From contig CAVRCA010000005.1 of NCBI GenBank assembly GCA_963719345.1, forward strand, positions 248,001 through 312,000: DNA of 64,000 nucleotides. The letters are read 5' to 3'. This DNA is from CAVRCA01 sp963719345. GTDB taxonomy: Bacteria > Pseudomonadota > Alphaproteobacteria > Acetobacterales > Acetobacteraceae. The position numbers were made by a program, and so were the translations under genes. The notes beneath the pieces were generated by a model that was not told where the DNA came from, searched no databases, and was given only the letters and a program-made list of their open reading frames with translations. Positions 35,985 to 46,081 of the stretch are shown piece by piece (within the stretch, counting starts at the first letter, position 1; each line of letters opens with the position of its first letter).

Positions 35985-36971
35985 ATGCGCGTTCACATCC
36001 AGAACCCGATCGACGATCCGCTGTTCGTCTTTACTTGGCAACAATGGCACGACGCCGCGGCGCGGGCGGGCGACATCGGTCGCGGGCACGACATCAGCAT
36101 CGGCGAGACCGCGGCCGATGTTTCCCGCGCCCTGCGCGACGCCGAGGCGCTGATCACCGATCCCGCCACCCTGGACCCGCTGCGCCCCATGCTGGCTTCC
36201 GCGCCGTGCCTGGCTCTGGTGTTCGTGACTGCGGCGGGGCTCGACCGGCTGGCACCGTTCGGCTGGCTCCCCCAGGGCGTGGCGCTGCTGAACAATCGCG
36301 GTGTCCACGCCGCGAAGGCGGGCGAGTTCGCAATCATGGCGGTGCTGATGCTGGCCAACGCGCTGCCGGCCATGATCACCGCCCAGCGTGCCGGCCGCTG
36401 GGAGAAACGCTGGGGCCGGGTGCTCGCCGGTCAGCGGCTCACGGTCGTCGGGCTCGGCACGCTCGGGGGTGCCGCGGCCGTGCAGGCGGCCCGCTTCGGG
36501 CTGCGCGTCACCGGCGTCCGCACCGGCGCGGGAAGCCACCCGGACTGCGAGGCGGTGATCGGCGTTAGCGAGTTGGATGCTGTGCTGCCGGAAACCGATT
36601 TTCTCTTGCTTGCCTGCCCGCTCACGGCGGCGACACGCGGGCTGATGGATCGTCGGCGGCTCGCCCTGCTGCCGCGCCGGGCGGGGGTGGTGAACATCGG
36701 TCGCGGCGCGCTGATGGACCAGGAGGCCCTTTGCGATCGGCTCGATGCCGGAGACCTGTTCGGCGCGGTGCTCGACGTGTTCGCCGAGGAGCCCGTGCCG
36801 CCCGGCGATCGGCTGTGGCGCACGCCCAACCTGGTGATGAGCCCGCACACTTCGGCCGACGATCCCGACACCTATAATCCGCGCAGCCTCGACCTGTTCT
36901 TCGACAACCTGCGCGCTCGGCGTGACGGCGCAGCCATGCCGAACCGGTTCGACGAAATGCGTGGCTATTAG
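35985..36971 (+). CDS. D-2-hydroxyacid dehydrogenase
   Basis: The 328-residue NAD-dependent oxidoreductase has the family's Rossmann domain (LTVVGLGTLGGAAAVQAARF near residue 150), the Arg segment VVNIGRGALMDQEALCDRLD, the Glu in VLDVFAEEPVPPGDRLW and the catalytic His in LVMSPHTSADDPDTY. It interconverts a 2-oxoacid and a D-2-hydroxyacid; the actual substrate is not deducible. It is followed after 10 bases by a GNAT gene, which probably shares its transcript. Confidence 0.85.
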   Translation: MRVHIQNPIDDPLFVFTWQQWHDAAARAGDIGRGHDISIGETAADVSRALRDAEALITDPATLDPLRPMLASAPCLALVFVTAAGLDRLAPFGWLPQGVALLNNRGVHAAKAGEFAIMAVLMLANALPAMITAQRAGRWEKRWGRVLAGQRLTVVGLGTLGGAAAVQAARFGLRVTGVRTGAGSHPDCEAVIGVSELDAVLPETDFLLLACPLTAATRGLMDRRRLALLPRRAGVVNIGRGALMDQEALCDRLDAGDLFGAVLDVFAEEPVPPGDRLWRTPNLVMSPHTSADDPDTYNPRSLDLFFDNLRARRDGAAMPNRFDEMRGY

Positions 36972-36981
36972 GAGAAACGGC

Positions 36982-37458
36982 ATGACAAGAACCATCCGCG
37001 CGGCGATGGCGGAGGATTGTCCCCTCATCGAGGCGATCGTCGTCGCCGCCTACTCCGGTTACGTGCCGCGTATCGGGCGCAAACCTGGGCCGATGCTTGA
37101 CAACTACGCCGCTCACATCCGGCGCGGGAACATCCATGTCCTCGAGATCGCCGGCGTCATTCACGGGCTTGTCGTGCTGATCCGCGAGCGGGACGCGATG
37201 CTGCTGGACAACGTCGCCGTCCGCCCCGGCTCGCAGGGGATGGGCCATGGCCGGACCCTGCTCGAGTTCGCCGAACGATCGGCACGCGAGGCGGGTTGCT
37301 CGTCACTCAAGCTGTACACGAACGAGGCGATGACGGAAAATCTCGCGCTCTATTCCCGGATCGGCTTCGTCGAGACGCACCGGGCCGAGGAGGCGGGCTT
37401 GCGGCGAGTCTACATGACCAAGCCGCTCGTCCAGCGCGCGCCGCCGCGGGAGGAGTGA
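36982..37458 (+). CDS. GNAT-family N-acetyltransferase
   Basis: The 158-residue protein has the GNAT core: MLLDNVAVRPGSQGMGHGRT (motif A, acetyl-CoA binding) and SSLKLYTNEAMTENLALYSR with IGFVETHRAEEA (motif B). AGGAGA lies 7 bases before the ATG. It is one of the small-molecule acetyltransferases whose substrate cannot be predicted from sequence. It follows the hydroxyacid dehydrogenase with 10 bases between the genes. Confidence 0.85.
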   Translation: MTRTIRAAMAEDCPLIEAIVVAAYSGYVPRIGRKPGPMLDNYAAHIRRGNIHVLEIAGVIHGLVVLIRERDAMLLDNVAVRPGSQGMGHGRTLLEFAERSAREAGCSSLKLYTNEAMTENLALYSRIGFVETHRAEEAGLRRVYMTKPLVQRAPPREE

Positions 37459-37472
37459 CACACTTTAGTGTG
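37459..37472 (+). terminator. short stem-loop after the GNAT gene
   Basis: CACAC and GTGTG flank a TTTA loop directly after the GNAT stop codon. The stem is only 5 bases and no T tract follows, so it could be a weak terminator or mRNA end hairpin. Confidence 0.3.
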
Positions 37473-37542
37473 CCGTTAAGGCGGTTGAGGCTCTATACCC
37501 AAGGTTGAACATCCCGCCTCGCGCCGAACGAGAGTTGCCGCC

Positions 37543-39019
37543 ATGCGTCAGACATTCAAAGCCTTGACGCCGGCGCGCGTGTTGGTGCCGCAGGATGCGA
37601 TGCGGGCGGCCGACATGGCATTTCCGAGCCTCGCCGTACCGCGCGTGGAACCGTGGCGCTGGTGGGCGCTGGCGGTCGTCGTGGCGGCGCAGTTCATGTT
37701 CGTCGCCGACGCCTTCATCGCCAATGTCGCACTTCCGTCCATCCGGACCGACCTGCGCGCCAGCCCGGCGGAGATCGAGGCGGTGATTGCGGGCTACCAG
37801 GTCGCCTACGCCGCGATGGTGATCACCGGCGGGCGTCTCGGCGACTTGTTCGGCCGCCGCCGGGCCTTTGTCACCGGCGTGATGGCCTTCACACTCGCCT
37901 CGTTCTGGTGCGGCATGGCGCACTCGGGAACCGAACTGGTGCTGGCACGGCTGGCGCAAGGCGGAATGGCGGCCTTGATGGTGCCGCAGGTGCTGGCGAC
38001 CATCCACACGCTGTTCCCTGACGCCGGCCGCAGCCGGGCTTTCGCCGTCTTCGGGATTGCCCTCGGGTTGGGAGGCGCGGCCGGTTTCGCGCTGGGGGGC
38101 TGGCTGCTGACCTTGAATGTCTGGGGCCTGGGCTGGCGGAGCGTGTTCCTGGTCAATTTGCCGGTCGGCGCGGCGATCTCGTTGGCGGCCCTGCGCCTCA
38201 TGCCGGAAACGGCGGCGCGCCCGGGCACCCAGCTCGACCTGCGCGGCGCCGTGCTGCTGTTCTTGGCGCTGGCCTGCCTCATCGGCCCGATGATGGCCGG
38301 ACGCGAGCTCGGCTGGGCGTGGTGGCTCTGGGCGGTGGCGGCGGCCGGCGGACTTATGCTGGGCTCGTTCTTGCGCCTCGAACGTGCAGTCGAGCAGGCA
38401 GGCGGGCTGCCGCTGGTCGATCTCACTCTGCTTGTGGACCGCCGCTTCCTGCGTGGGCTCGCCACGGTCTTCAGCTTCCAGTTCGGCAACGCGTCCTTCT
38501 ATCTCGTGCTGACCCTGTTCGTGCAGACCGAACTCGCCTTTCGGCCCTTGCAGGCGGGATTGGTGGTGGTTCCGATGGCGCTGGCCTTCATGCTCGCCTC
38601 GCAACTCGCCGGCCATTGGATGCGACGGGGCGGCATTTCGGTGCTGTTCGCCGGCAGCGCGGTGCAGTTCGCCGGCATCGTCAGCCTGGCCGGCTTGGCC
38701 TTGCTCGTCGACCGGCCTGGAATAGCGACGCTGATGGCGACCCTGGTTACTGTTCGGGTTTGGCCAGGGACTGGTGATGGCGCCGCTGGCCGGCGTGGTG
38801 CTCGCGACCGTGCGGCCGGCGCACGCCGGTTCCGGCGCCGGTCTGTTGAACACGGTCCAGCAGGCGGCCGGCGCGACGGGGATTTCCCTGGTGGGCGCGG
38901 TTTATTTCCTGGCTGGCACGACCGGACGGCACGATTTCGTGGCGGCACTCGCCGTGCTTGGCCTGTCGGTGCTGGCGACGTGCTCTTTGCTTGTCCGGAT
39001 GCGCGGCGCGGCTGACTAA
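37543..39019 (+). pseudogene. MFS exporter, EmrB/QacA (DHA2) type, frameshifted near 38747
   Basis: The protein has about 14 hydrophobic helices as in the DHA2 drug exporters: FMFVADAFIANVALPSIRTD, the GGRLGDLFGRRRAFVTGVMA loop, and LARLAQGGMAALMVPQVLAT. Near 38747 an extra T breaks the frame; the last helices (APLAGVVLATVRPAHAGSGA, then LLNTVQQAAGATGISLVGAV) are in the next frame and end at 39019. The expected join is ATLVLFGFGQGLVMAPL. ATG 37543 is used; ATG 37615 would start nearer helix 1. Confidence 0.85.
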
Positions 39020-39084
39020 GTTCCCGTCTTCGAAGGAGCGTTCCCGCTTGGGGCGGCTCTTCCGCCTGCCCTCGCGTCGGTCGC

Positions 39085-40272
39085 CTAGGTAGCTGCCGAG
39101 GTGCCCCCTTTGCGGCCGCCGCCGATGATGTGGCCGAGCGGCGTCAGCGCCGGGACGTGGTCGCAAAGGATCTTGCATATCGCGAGCAGCGGCACGGCGA
39201 GCAGGGCGCCGATCACGCCCCACATCCAGTCCCAGAAGAACAAAGACAGGATCACCAGGACCGGGTTGAGGGTGAAGCGCGTCGCGATCAGCATCGGCGT
39301 GATCGTCTCACCTTCAAGCACGTGGACCAGCAGATAGATCCCGGCCGGCAGGAACGCCCACCAGATGACGGAATAGGTGAACAGGCCGATGACGAAGAAG
39401 ATCACCACGCCGCAGAACGGCCCCAGGATGGGCACGTAGTTGAGCAGGAATGCGAGGGTGCCCCAGAGCAGCGGATCGGGCAGCCCGCAGGCCCAGGCGG
39501 ACACCCCGTTCGCCACGCCCACGGCGGCGTTCATCATCGTGATGGTCGCGAGATAGCCGGATATGCTGCGCTCCACGTCGTCGCCGATCTCGACCACCCG
39601 CCGCTTCTGGCCGAAGCGCGGCATGATCTCGACCAGACTGCGCAGCAGCGTGTCGCCGGCCCACAACAGGAAGAACAGGATGACCAGGATGGTGAACAGC
39701 TGACCGAGGAAGGCGCGGGTGCTGTTCAGCACCGTCAAGCCGACCCCGCCCAGGCCGGACGGTTGCTGGACCGTGACGGTCTGCTGTCCCGTCGGGGCGA
39801 GGCCTCCTTGCGGGGCTGTTTCCTGCTGGATGACATGGCTTAACTGGTCAAAGCCCTTCTGCACGTACTGGATCGGTCCACGCAGCGGTCCGAGCTTCTC
39901 CTGCAGTTTGGGGAGCGCCTCCGGCGCGCGGGAGATCCAACTTGTGGCGGGCAGCGAGATCGCCGCGCCGATCCCGCCCACCACGCTGAACAGGGCGAGG
40001 ATGAGCAGCACGGAGGCGAGTGCTGCCGGAAAGTGCAGCTTGCCGCAGAGGAAGCGTTTGGCGGGCGAAAGCAGCAGGTTCAGCACGGCGGCAAGCACGA
40101 AAGGAATGATGATTTCCGAGGCCGCGTACATCACCGTCAGCACGGCCAGCACCGTCAGGATGAGAAGGGCGACGGTACCTGGGGTCGGGTGGGCCCGCTC
40201 CATCTGTTCCTGAGCGGCGGCGATTTCCTGTCCGTCGCTCGTGTCGGCTTTGCTCGAGAGTTGCTCACTCAT
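39085..40272 (-). CDS. AI-2E family transporter
   Basis: The 395-residue inner-membrane protein belongs to the AI-2E (PF01594, PerM/TqsA) family. It has an N-terminal helix pair around GTVALLILTVLAVLTVMYAA, a central soluble region, and a C-terminal block LLWGTLAFLLNYVPILGPFC with ETITPMLIATRFTLNPVLVI, which are family signatures. Members export autoinducer-2 or act as ion-coupled antiporters; this one is not assigned. It follows ChvG on the same strand, with 51 bases between the genes. Confidence 0.85.
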   Translation of the reverse strand: MSEQLSSKADTSDGQEIAAAQEQMERAHPTPGTVALLILTVLAVLTVMYAASEIIIPFVLAAVLNLLLSPAKRFLCGKLHFPAALASVLLILALFSVVGGIGAAISLPATSWISRAPEALPKLQEKLGPLRGPIQYVQKGFDQLSHVIQQETAPQGGLAPTGQQTVTVQQPSGLGGVGLTVLNSTRAFLGQLFTILVILFFLLWAGDTLLRSLVEIMPRFGQKRRVVEIGDDVERSISGYLATITMMNAAVGVANGVSAWACGLPDPLLWGTLAFLLNYVPILGPFCGVVIFFVIGLFTYSVIWWAFLPAGIYLLVHVLEGETITPMLIATRFTLNPVLVILSLFFWDWMWGVIGALLAVPLLAICKILCDHVPALTPLGHIIGGGRKGGTSAAT

Positions 40273-40323
40273 GCGTGAGGAACGTGTAGCCGGCGAAAGC
40301 GTTCCGACGCCGTGCGGCGCGGC

Positions 40324-42051
40324 TCAGGCGCGTGGCAGGCGCACCACAAACCGCGCGCCCTGGACCTTGCCGGCCGCATCGCGCCGGTTCTCGGCACTGA
40401 TCCGTCCGCCCATCGCCTCGACGATTTGACGGCTGATCGACAAGCCCAGCCCGGAGTGCTGGCCGAAGCGCTCGCCCTTCGGCCGCTCCGAGTAGAAACG
40501 GTCGAACACGTGCTCGAGCTTGGCTTCCGGGATGCCGGGACCTTCGTCCTCGACGCTGATCTCGACCATCCCGCCGATCTCGCGGCCGCGCAAGAAGATG
40601 CGCCCGAGCGGCGGGCTGAACGATTTCGCGTTGCCGATCAGGTTGCGCAGGACCTGCACCAGCCGGTCCTCCAGCGCCAGCACGACAAGCCCCTTCTCCG
40701 GAGCATCAAGCTTGACCGTTGGATCGCCGGCGTCACGGGTCGCGGCGTCGATCTCCCGCAGGATGGAGAGGATGGGCGCCGCGTCCACCGGCTCGAGCGG
40801 CAGCCTGGACAGTTCGGCATCGATGCGGGAGGCGTCGCTGATGTCGCTGATCAGGCGGTCGAGCCGGGTCACGTCATCGCCGATGATGGCCAGCAGGCGC
40901 TTCTGCTGCGCCCGGTCGTCGATCCGACGCAGCGTCTCGATGGCGCTGCGGATCGAGGAGAGCGGGTTCTTGATCTCGTGCGCGACATCGGCGGCGAACC
41001 GCTCGATGGCGTCCATCCGTTTCCACAAGGCGGCCGCCGAGGCCGACAGCGCGTTGGCCAGGGCACCCACCTCGTCGGTGCGCCGGACCAGCGGCTCGGG
41101 CACCGTGCCGGTGCGGCCCTTGCCCTCGCGGATCTGCGCCGCCGCGCTCGCCAGCCGCAGGATTGGCCGGGCGATGGTGAGCGAAAGATACCAGGACAGC
41201 AGCACGGTCAGCACGAGCGCCAGGCAGAACAGCGCCAGAATGGAGACGCGCACGGTGAACAGGCTGATGTCCACCTCGCGCGCCTCGCGGGTGAGCAGGA
41301 TGATGCCGACCGTGTGCCGATTGTGCTCCACGGGCTCGGCAACCGTGACCAACAAGCGGTCGTCCCGGGTCCGCCGGACGTAGGGTGGCATTTCCCGGCT
41401 CTGGTCGTTGCCGGCGAGGCGCAGCTCCTCCTTGACGTCCGGCTGCCAATCGAGCCCTGGCGCGCCGGGCGTCATGTCGACCACCAGCGGCTGCGGCGTT
41501 TCGTGCGGCAGCAAGCCAAGCACGCGGTCATACACCCAGCCGACCACGGCGAGCAGCGGGCTGCGCTCGACCGCGGGCGGCAGCGGCTCGGTGGCGACGT
41601 CGCCAGCGGTACCCTCGCGTACCCGGCTGTCGGCGATCGTCTGGCCGTCCGGCGCGTAGAGCTTCGCCTGGGCGTTCGGGGTCGGCTCGGTCAGGCGGCG
41701 AAGCAGCGGCCGCGCCAGTTCCGGGACAAGCTTCGGGTTATCCGGCTGATTCTCGCGCACGGCGCTCTCGCCGAGCGCGCCGGCGTAGATCCTCGCCTGC
41801 TCGCGCAAGGCGGACACTTCGGCTTCCAGCAGGCCGTTCTGATACTGGTCGAGGTACAGCAAGGCGACGACCAGCAGCACCAAGGGCAGCGCGTTGACCA
41901 GCAGGATGCGACGCAGCAGCGGCGAGACCAGCCGATAGCGGGGATACGGCGTGGCCGCCGGACGCGCGGCGTCCGTCGCGGGCGGCCGGCGGCCCTCACT
42001 CCGGCCCTCTCCCTCCCGGAGAGGGGTGGGTGAGGGCGCGAGCCGGGCCAC
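40324..42051 (-). CDS. chvG: sensor histidine kinase, ChvG/ExoS type
   Basis: ChvG senses acid or envelope conditions with ChvI. The 575-residue protein has a transmembrane helix (LLRRILLVNALPLVLLVVAL), a periplasmic sensing domain, a second helix (VRVSILALFCLALVLTVLLS), a HAMP segment, and the kinase core: phosphorylated His358 in FAADVAHEIKNPLSSIRSA, ATP lid DEGPGIPEAKLEHVFDRFYS and GLGLSISRQIVEAMGGRIS. GTG 42051 is the only start after the ChvI stop, which makes the first 25 residues translate a palindromic repeat. It follows chvI after 10 bases. Confidence 0.85.
   Translation of the reverse strand: MARLAPSPTPLREGEGRSEGRRPPATDAARPAATPYPRYRLVSPLLRRILLVNALPLVLLVVALLYLDQYQNGLLEAEVSALREQARIYAGALGESAVRENQPDNPKLVPELARPLLRRLTEPTPNAQAKLYAPDGQTIADSRVREGTAGDVATEPLPPAVERSPLLAVVGWVYDRVLGLLPHETPQPLVVDMTPGAPGLDWQPDVKEELRLAGNDQSREMPPYVRRTRDDRLLVTVAEPVEHNRHTVGIILLTREAREVDISLFTVRVSILALFCLALVLTVLLSWYLSLTIARPILRLASAAAQIREGKGRTGTVPEPLVRRTDEVGALANALSASAAALWKRMDAIERFAADVAHEIKNPLSSIRSAIETLRRIDDRAQQKRLLAIIGDDVTRLDRLISDISDASRIDAELSRLPLEPVDAAPILSILREIDAATRDAGDPTVKLDAPEKGLVVLALEDRLVQVLRNLIGNAKSFSPPLGRIFLRGREIGGMVEISVEDEGPGIPEAKLEHVFDRFYSERPKGERFGQHSGLGLSISRQIVEAMGGRISAENRRDAAGKVQGARFVVRLPRA
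41992..42037. repeat. palindromic repeat inside the 5' end of chvG
   Basis: GCCCTCAC and CCCTCTCC blocks on one side mirror GGAGAGGGG and GTGAGGGC on the other across 46 bases, an almost perfect palindrome. The same core blocks occur in the intergenic element at 18120-18195. Unusually for such repeats, it lies within a predicted coding sequence. Confidence 0.7.
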
Positions 42052-42061
42052 CGTCGCCGCC

Positions 42062-42763
42062 TCAATGCTCCTTGTAGCGGTAGCCGATACCGTACAGCGT
42101 CTCGATGTGGTTGAAGCTGTCGTCCACGGTGCGGAACTTCTTGCGAATGCGCTTGACGTGACTGTCGATCGTCCGGTCGTCGACGTAGATGTTCTCCCCG
42201 TAGGCGGCATCGATCAGTTGATCGCGCGCCTTGACCATGCCGGGCCGCGACGCGAGCGCCTTTACCAGCAGGAACTCCGTCACGGTGAGCTGGATGTCCT
42301 GGCCCCGCCACGTGCATTGATGCTTGGTGTCGTCGAGCACGAGGTCGCCGCGAGCCATCACCCCGCCCGGCGCGGCACCCGAGCCTTCGGCTCGGCTCGC
42401 TTCGTTGCGGCGCAGCAGGGCGCGGATCCGCTCGATCAGCAGGCGCTGGCTGAACGGCTTGGTGATGTAGTCGTCGGCGCCGAGGCGCAGCCCCATCAGC
42501 TCGTCCACCTCCTCGTCCTTGCTGGTGAGGAAGATGACCGGCATCGTACTGCGCTGGCGGAGGCGTTGCAGCAACTCCATCCCGTCCATCCGCGGCATCT
42601 TGACGTCGAGCACGGCGAGATCGACCGGCCGCGCGTTGAGCCCTTGCAGGGCGCTCTCTCCGTCGGTGTAGGTTCGCACCTGAAAGCCTTCCTGCTCCAA
42701 AGTCATGGCGACAGAGGTCAGGATGTTGCGGTCGTCGTCCACCAGGGCGATGGTCTGCTTCAT
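42062..42763 (-). CDS. chvI: response regulator, ChvI type
   Basis: The 233-residue OmpR-family regulator has a receiver domain with acidic pocket Asp10/Asp11, phosphorylation site Asp53 in LAVLDVKMPRMDGME and Lys102 in DDYITKPFS, then a winged-helix DNA-binding domain (QDIQLTVTEFLLVKALASRP and DSHVKRIRKKFRTVDD). In rhizobia ChvI controls exopolysaccharide and motility genes. AAGGAG lies 9 bases before the ATG. It precedes chvG, and its promoter region is shared with the divergent HugZ-like gene. Confidence 0.9.
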   Translation of the reverse strand: MKQTIALVDDDRNILTSVAMTLEQEGFQVRTYTDGESALQGLNARPVDLAVLDVKMPRMDGMELLQRLRQRSTMPVIFLTSKDEEVDELMGLRLGADDYITKPFSQRLLIERIRALLRRNEASRAEGSGAAPGGVMARGDLVLDDTKHQCTWRGQDIQLTVTEFLLVKALASRPGMVKARDQLIDAAYGENIYVDDRTIDSHVKRIRKKFRTVDDSFNHIETLYGIGYRYKEH

Positions 42764-42879
42764 GACGTGTGGCTCCTTCGCCGGCTCCTTGGGCGTTGCG
42801 GGCACAGCGGCCGCCTGCCGGTTGGATTCGGAGATTGGCAGCCGATTATGGCGCTTTGCGGACCCGAGGTGAACAAAGC

Positions 42880-43584
42880 ATGGCAAATGAGGATGCGGGG
42901 TTGCAGGCCCGGCGGCTGCTGCGGGCGGCGCGGTCGGCGACCCTCGCGACCTCCGCCGCCGGCCAGCCCTTCGCGTCGCTGGTGACGCCGGCGGCCGCAC
43001 CCGACTTGGCCGTCCTGCTGCTGCTGTCCTCGCTCAGCGAGCACACCCGCCATCTGCATGCCGATCCGCGCTGCGCCGTGCTGGTCGCCGGTCCGGCCGA
43101 GAGCGCCAACCCGCAGACCGCACCGCGGCTCACCGTCACCGGCCTCGCCGAGCGGGTCGACGACCCGGCGCTCAAGGCGCGCTGGCTGGCTATCCATCCC
43201 TATGCGGCGCTCTACGCCGATTTCGCCGACTTCGCGCTTTGGCGCATCCGCCCGGGTGGCGCGCTGCTGGTCGGCGGTTTCGCCCGTGCCAGCCGACTCC
43301 GCGTCGCCGACCTCGCGCCGGTTCCGGAGGCGGTTGCGGCAATCGCGGCCGCCGAGGCCGGCATCATCGCCCACTGCAACGCGGACCACGCCGATGCGAT
43401 GGCCGCATTGGCCGGCGGTGGCGGCGGCGGCGGCGCGTGGCGCATGGTGGCGGTCGACGTGGACGGCTGCGATCTGGCCTCCGCCGACCCGGACGCCGGG
43501 CTGGTTCGCCGCCTGCACTGGTCCGCTCCGGTCGCCACGGCCGGCCAGGTCCGTGCCGAACTGGTCCGCATGATCCGCGGTTGA
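42880..43584 (+). CDS. HugZ-like pyridoxamine-phosphate-oxidase-fold protein
   Basis: The 234-residue protein has a split-barrel flavin/heme-binding domain (RSATLATSAAGQPFASLVTP near residue 17, SEHTRHLHADPRCAVLVAG near 52) followed by the C-terminal HugZ-type domain with HCNADHADAMAALAGG, whose histidines are typical of this group. HugZ proteins are heme oxygenases, but many homologs bind heme or flavin without known activity. A run of seven Gly codons lies near residue 183. Confidence 0.75.
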   Translation: MANEDAGLQARRLLRAARSATLATSAAGQPFASLVTPAAAPDLAVLLLLSSLSEHTRHLHADPRCAVLVAGPAESANPQTAPRLTVTGLAERVDDPALKARWLAIHPYAALYADFADFALWRIRPGGALLVGGFARASRLRVADLAPVPEAVAAIAAAEAGIIAHCNADHADAMAALAGGGGGGGAWRMVAVDVDGCDLASADPDAGLVRRLHWSAPVATAGQVRAELVRMIRG

Positions 43585-43699
43585 GCCGGCTTTTCCGGCA
43601 ACCCGACTGGACCCACCTGCTCGCGGCCCGTAGATAAAGAAGAAAGCACCTGCTGCGACCCTTCTCGCGATGACCGCAGCCCCCGGGAGGAGCACGAGA

Positions 43700-45352
<1,653 letters not shown>

Positions 45353-45373
45353 CCGTAAGACGCAGCATCAGTC

Positions 45374-46006
45374 ATGTATGTCCCCGCGCAGTTCAAGGAA
45401 GATCGGCCGGAGATCCTGGCCGCGGCCATCCGCCAGGCGGGACTTGCGACCCTCGTCACGCTTGGCGCCGACGGGCTGGTCGCCAGTCACGCGCCGATGC
45501 TGCTCGATCCCGAGCCGGCGCCGCATGGCACCCTGGTCGGCCATATCGCGCGCGCCAACCCGCAATGGCGCGATCCGATGCCCGGAGTGCAGGCGCTCGC
45601 GATCTTCGCCGGGCCGGACGCCTACGTCACCCCGTCCTGGTATCCCAGCAAGCGCCAGCACGGCCGAGTCGTGCCGACCTGGAACTACGTCACCGTGCAC
45701 GCCTACGGGGAGATCAGCTTCTTCGACGACCGGGACCGGCTGCATGAGATCGTACGCCGGCTCACGGAGCGTCATGAGGCTGAACGGGAGGCACCCTGGG
45801 CGGTTTCTGACGCCCCGGTGCCGTTCGTCGAGGGGATGCTGAAGGCCATCATCGGCTTCGCGCTGCCGATTGCCCGCATCGAGGGCAAATGGAAGCTGAG
45901 CCAGAACCGCGACGCCGCCGACCGGGCCGGGGTCGCCGAAGGCTTGGCGGCGGACGGACGCGGCGACTTCGCCCGGCTCGTGGCAGAAAGCGATCGGAGC
46001 AGCTGA
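45374..46006 (+). CDS. PaiB-family FMN-binding protein
   Basis: The 210-residue protein starts MYVPAQFKEDRPEILAAAIR and contains the FMN split-barrel motif TPSWYPSKRQHGRVVPTWNY with VTVHAYGEI, and near the C-terminus the family-typical IEGKWKLSQNRDAADRAGVA. PaiB was described as a negative regulator of protease and sporulation genes in Bacillus; the molecular activity of most members is unknown. It follows pckA after 21 bases and is likely co-transcribed. Confidence 0.82.
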   Translation: MYVPAQFKEDRPEILAAAIRQAGLATLVTLGADGLVASHAPMLLDPEPAPHGTLVGHIARANPQWRDPMPGVQALAIFAGPDAYVTPSWYPSKRQHGRVVPTWNYVTVHAYGEISFFDDRDRLHEIVRRLTERHEAEREAPWAVSDAPVPFVEGMLKAIIGFALPIARIEGKWKLSQNRDAADRAGVAEGLAADGRGDFARLVAESDRSS

Positions 46007-46081
46007 GAGCTCGCCTGCCGGCTTGTCCGTCGCGCCGCGCGATGGAACGCTGCGGACTTCGCCGCGACAGGATTTCTCGAC

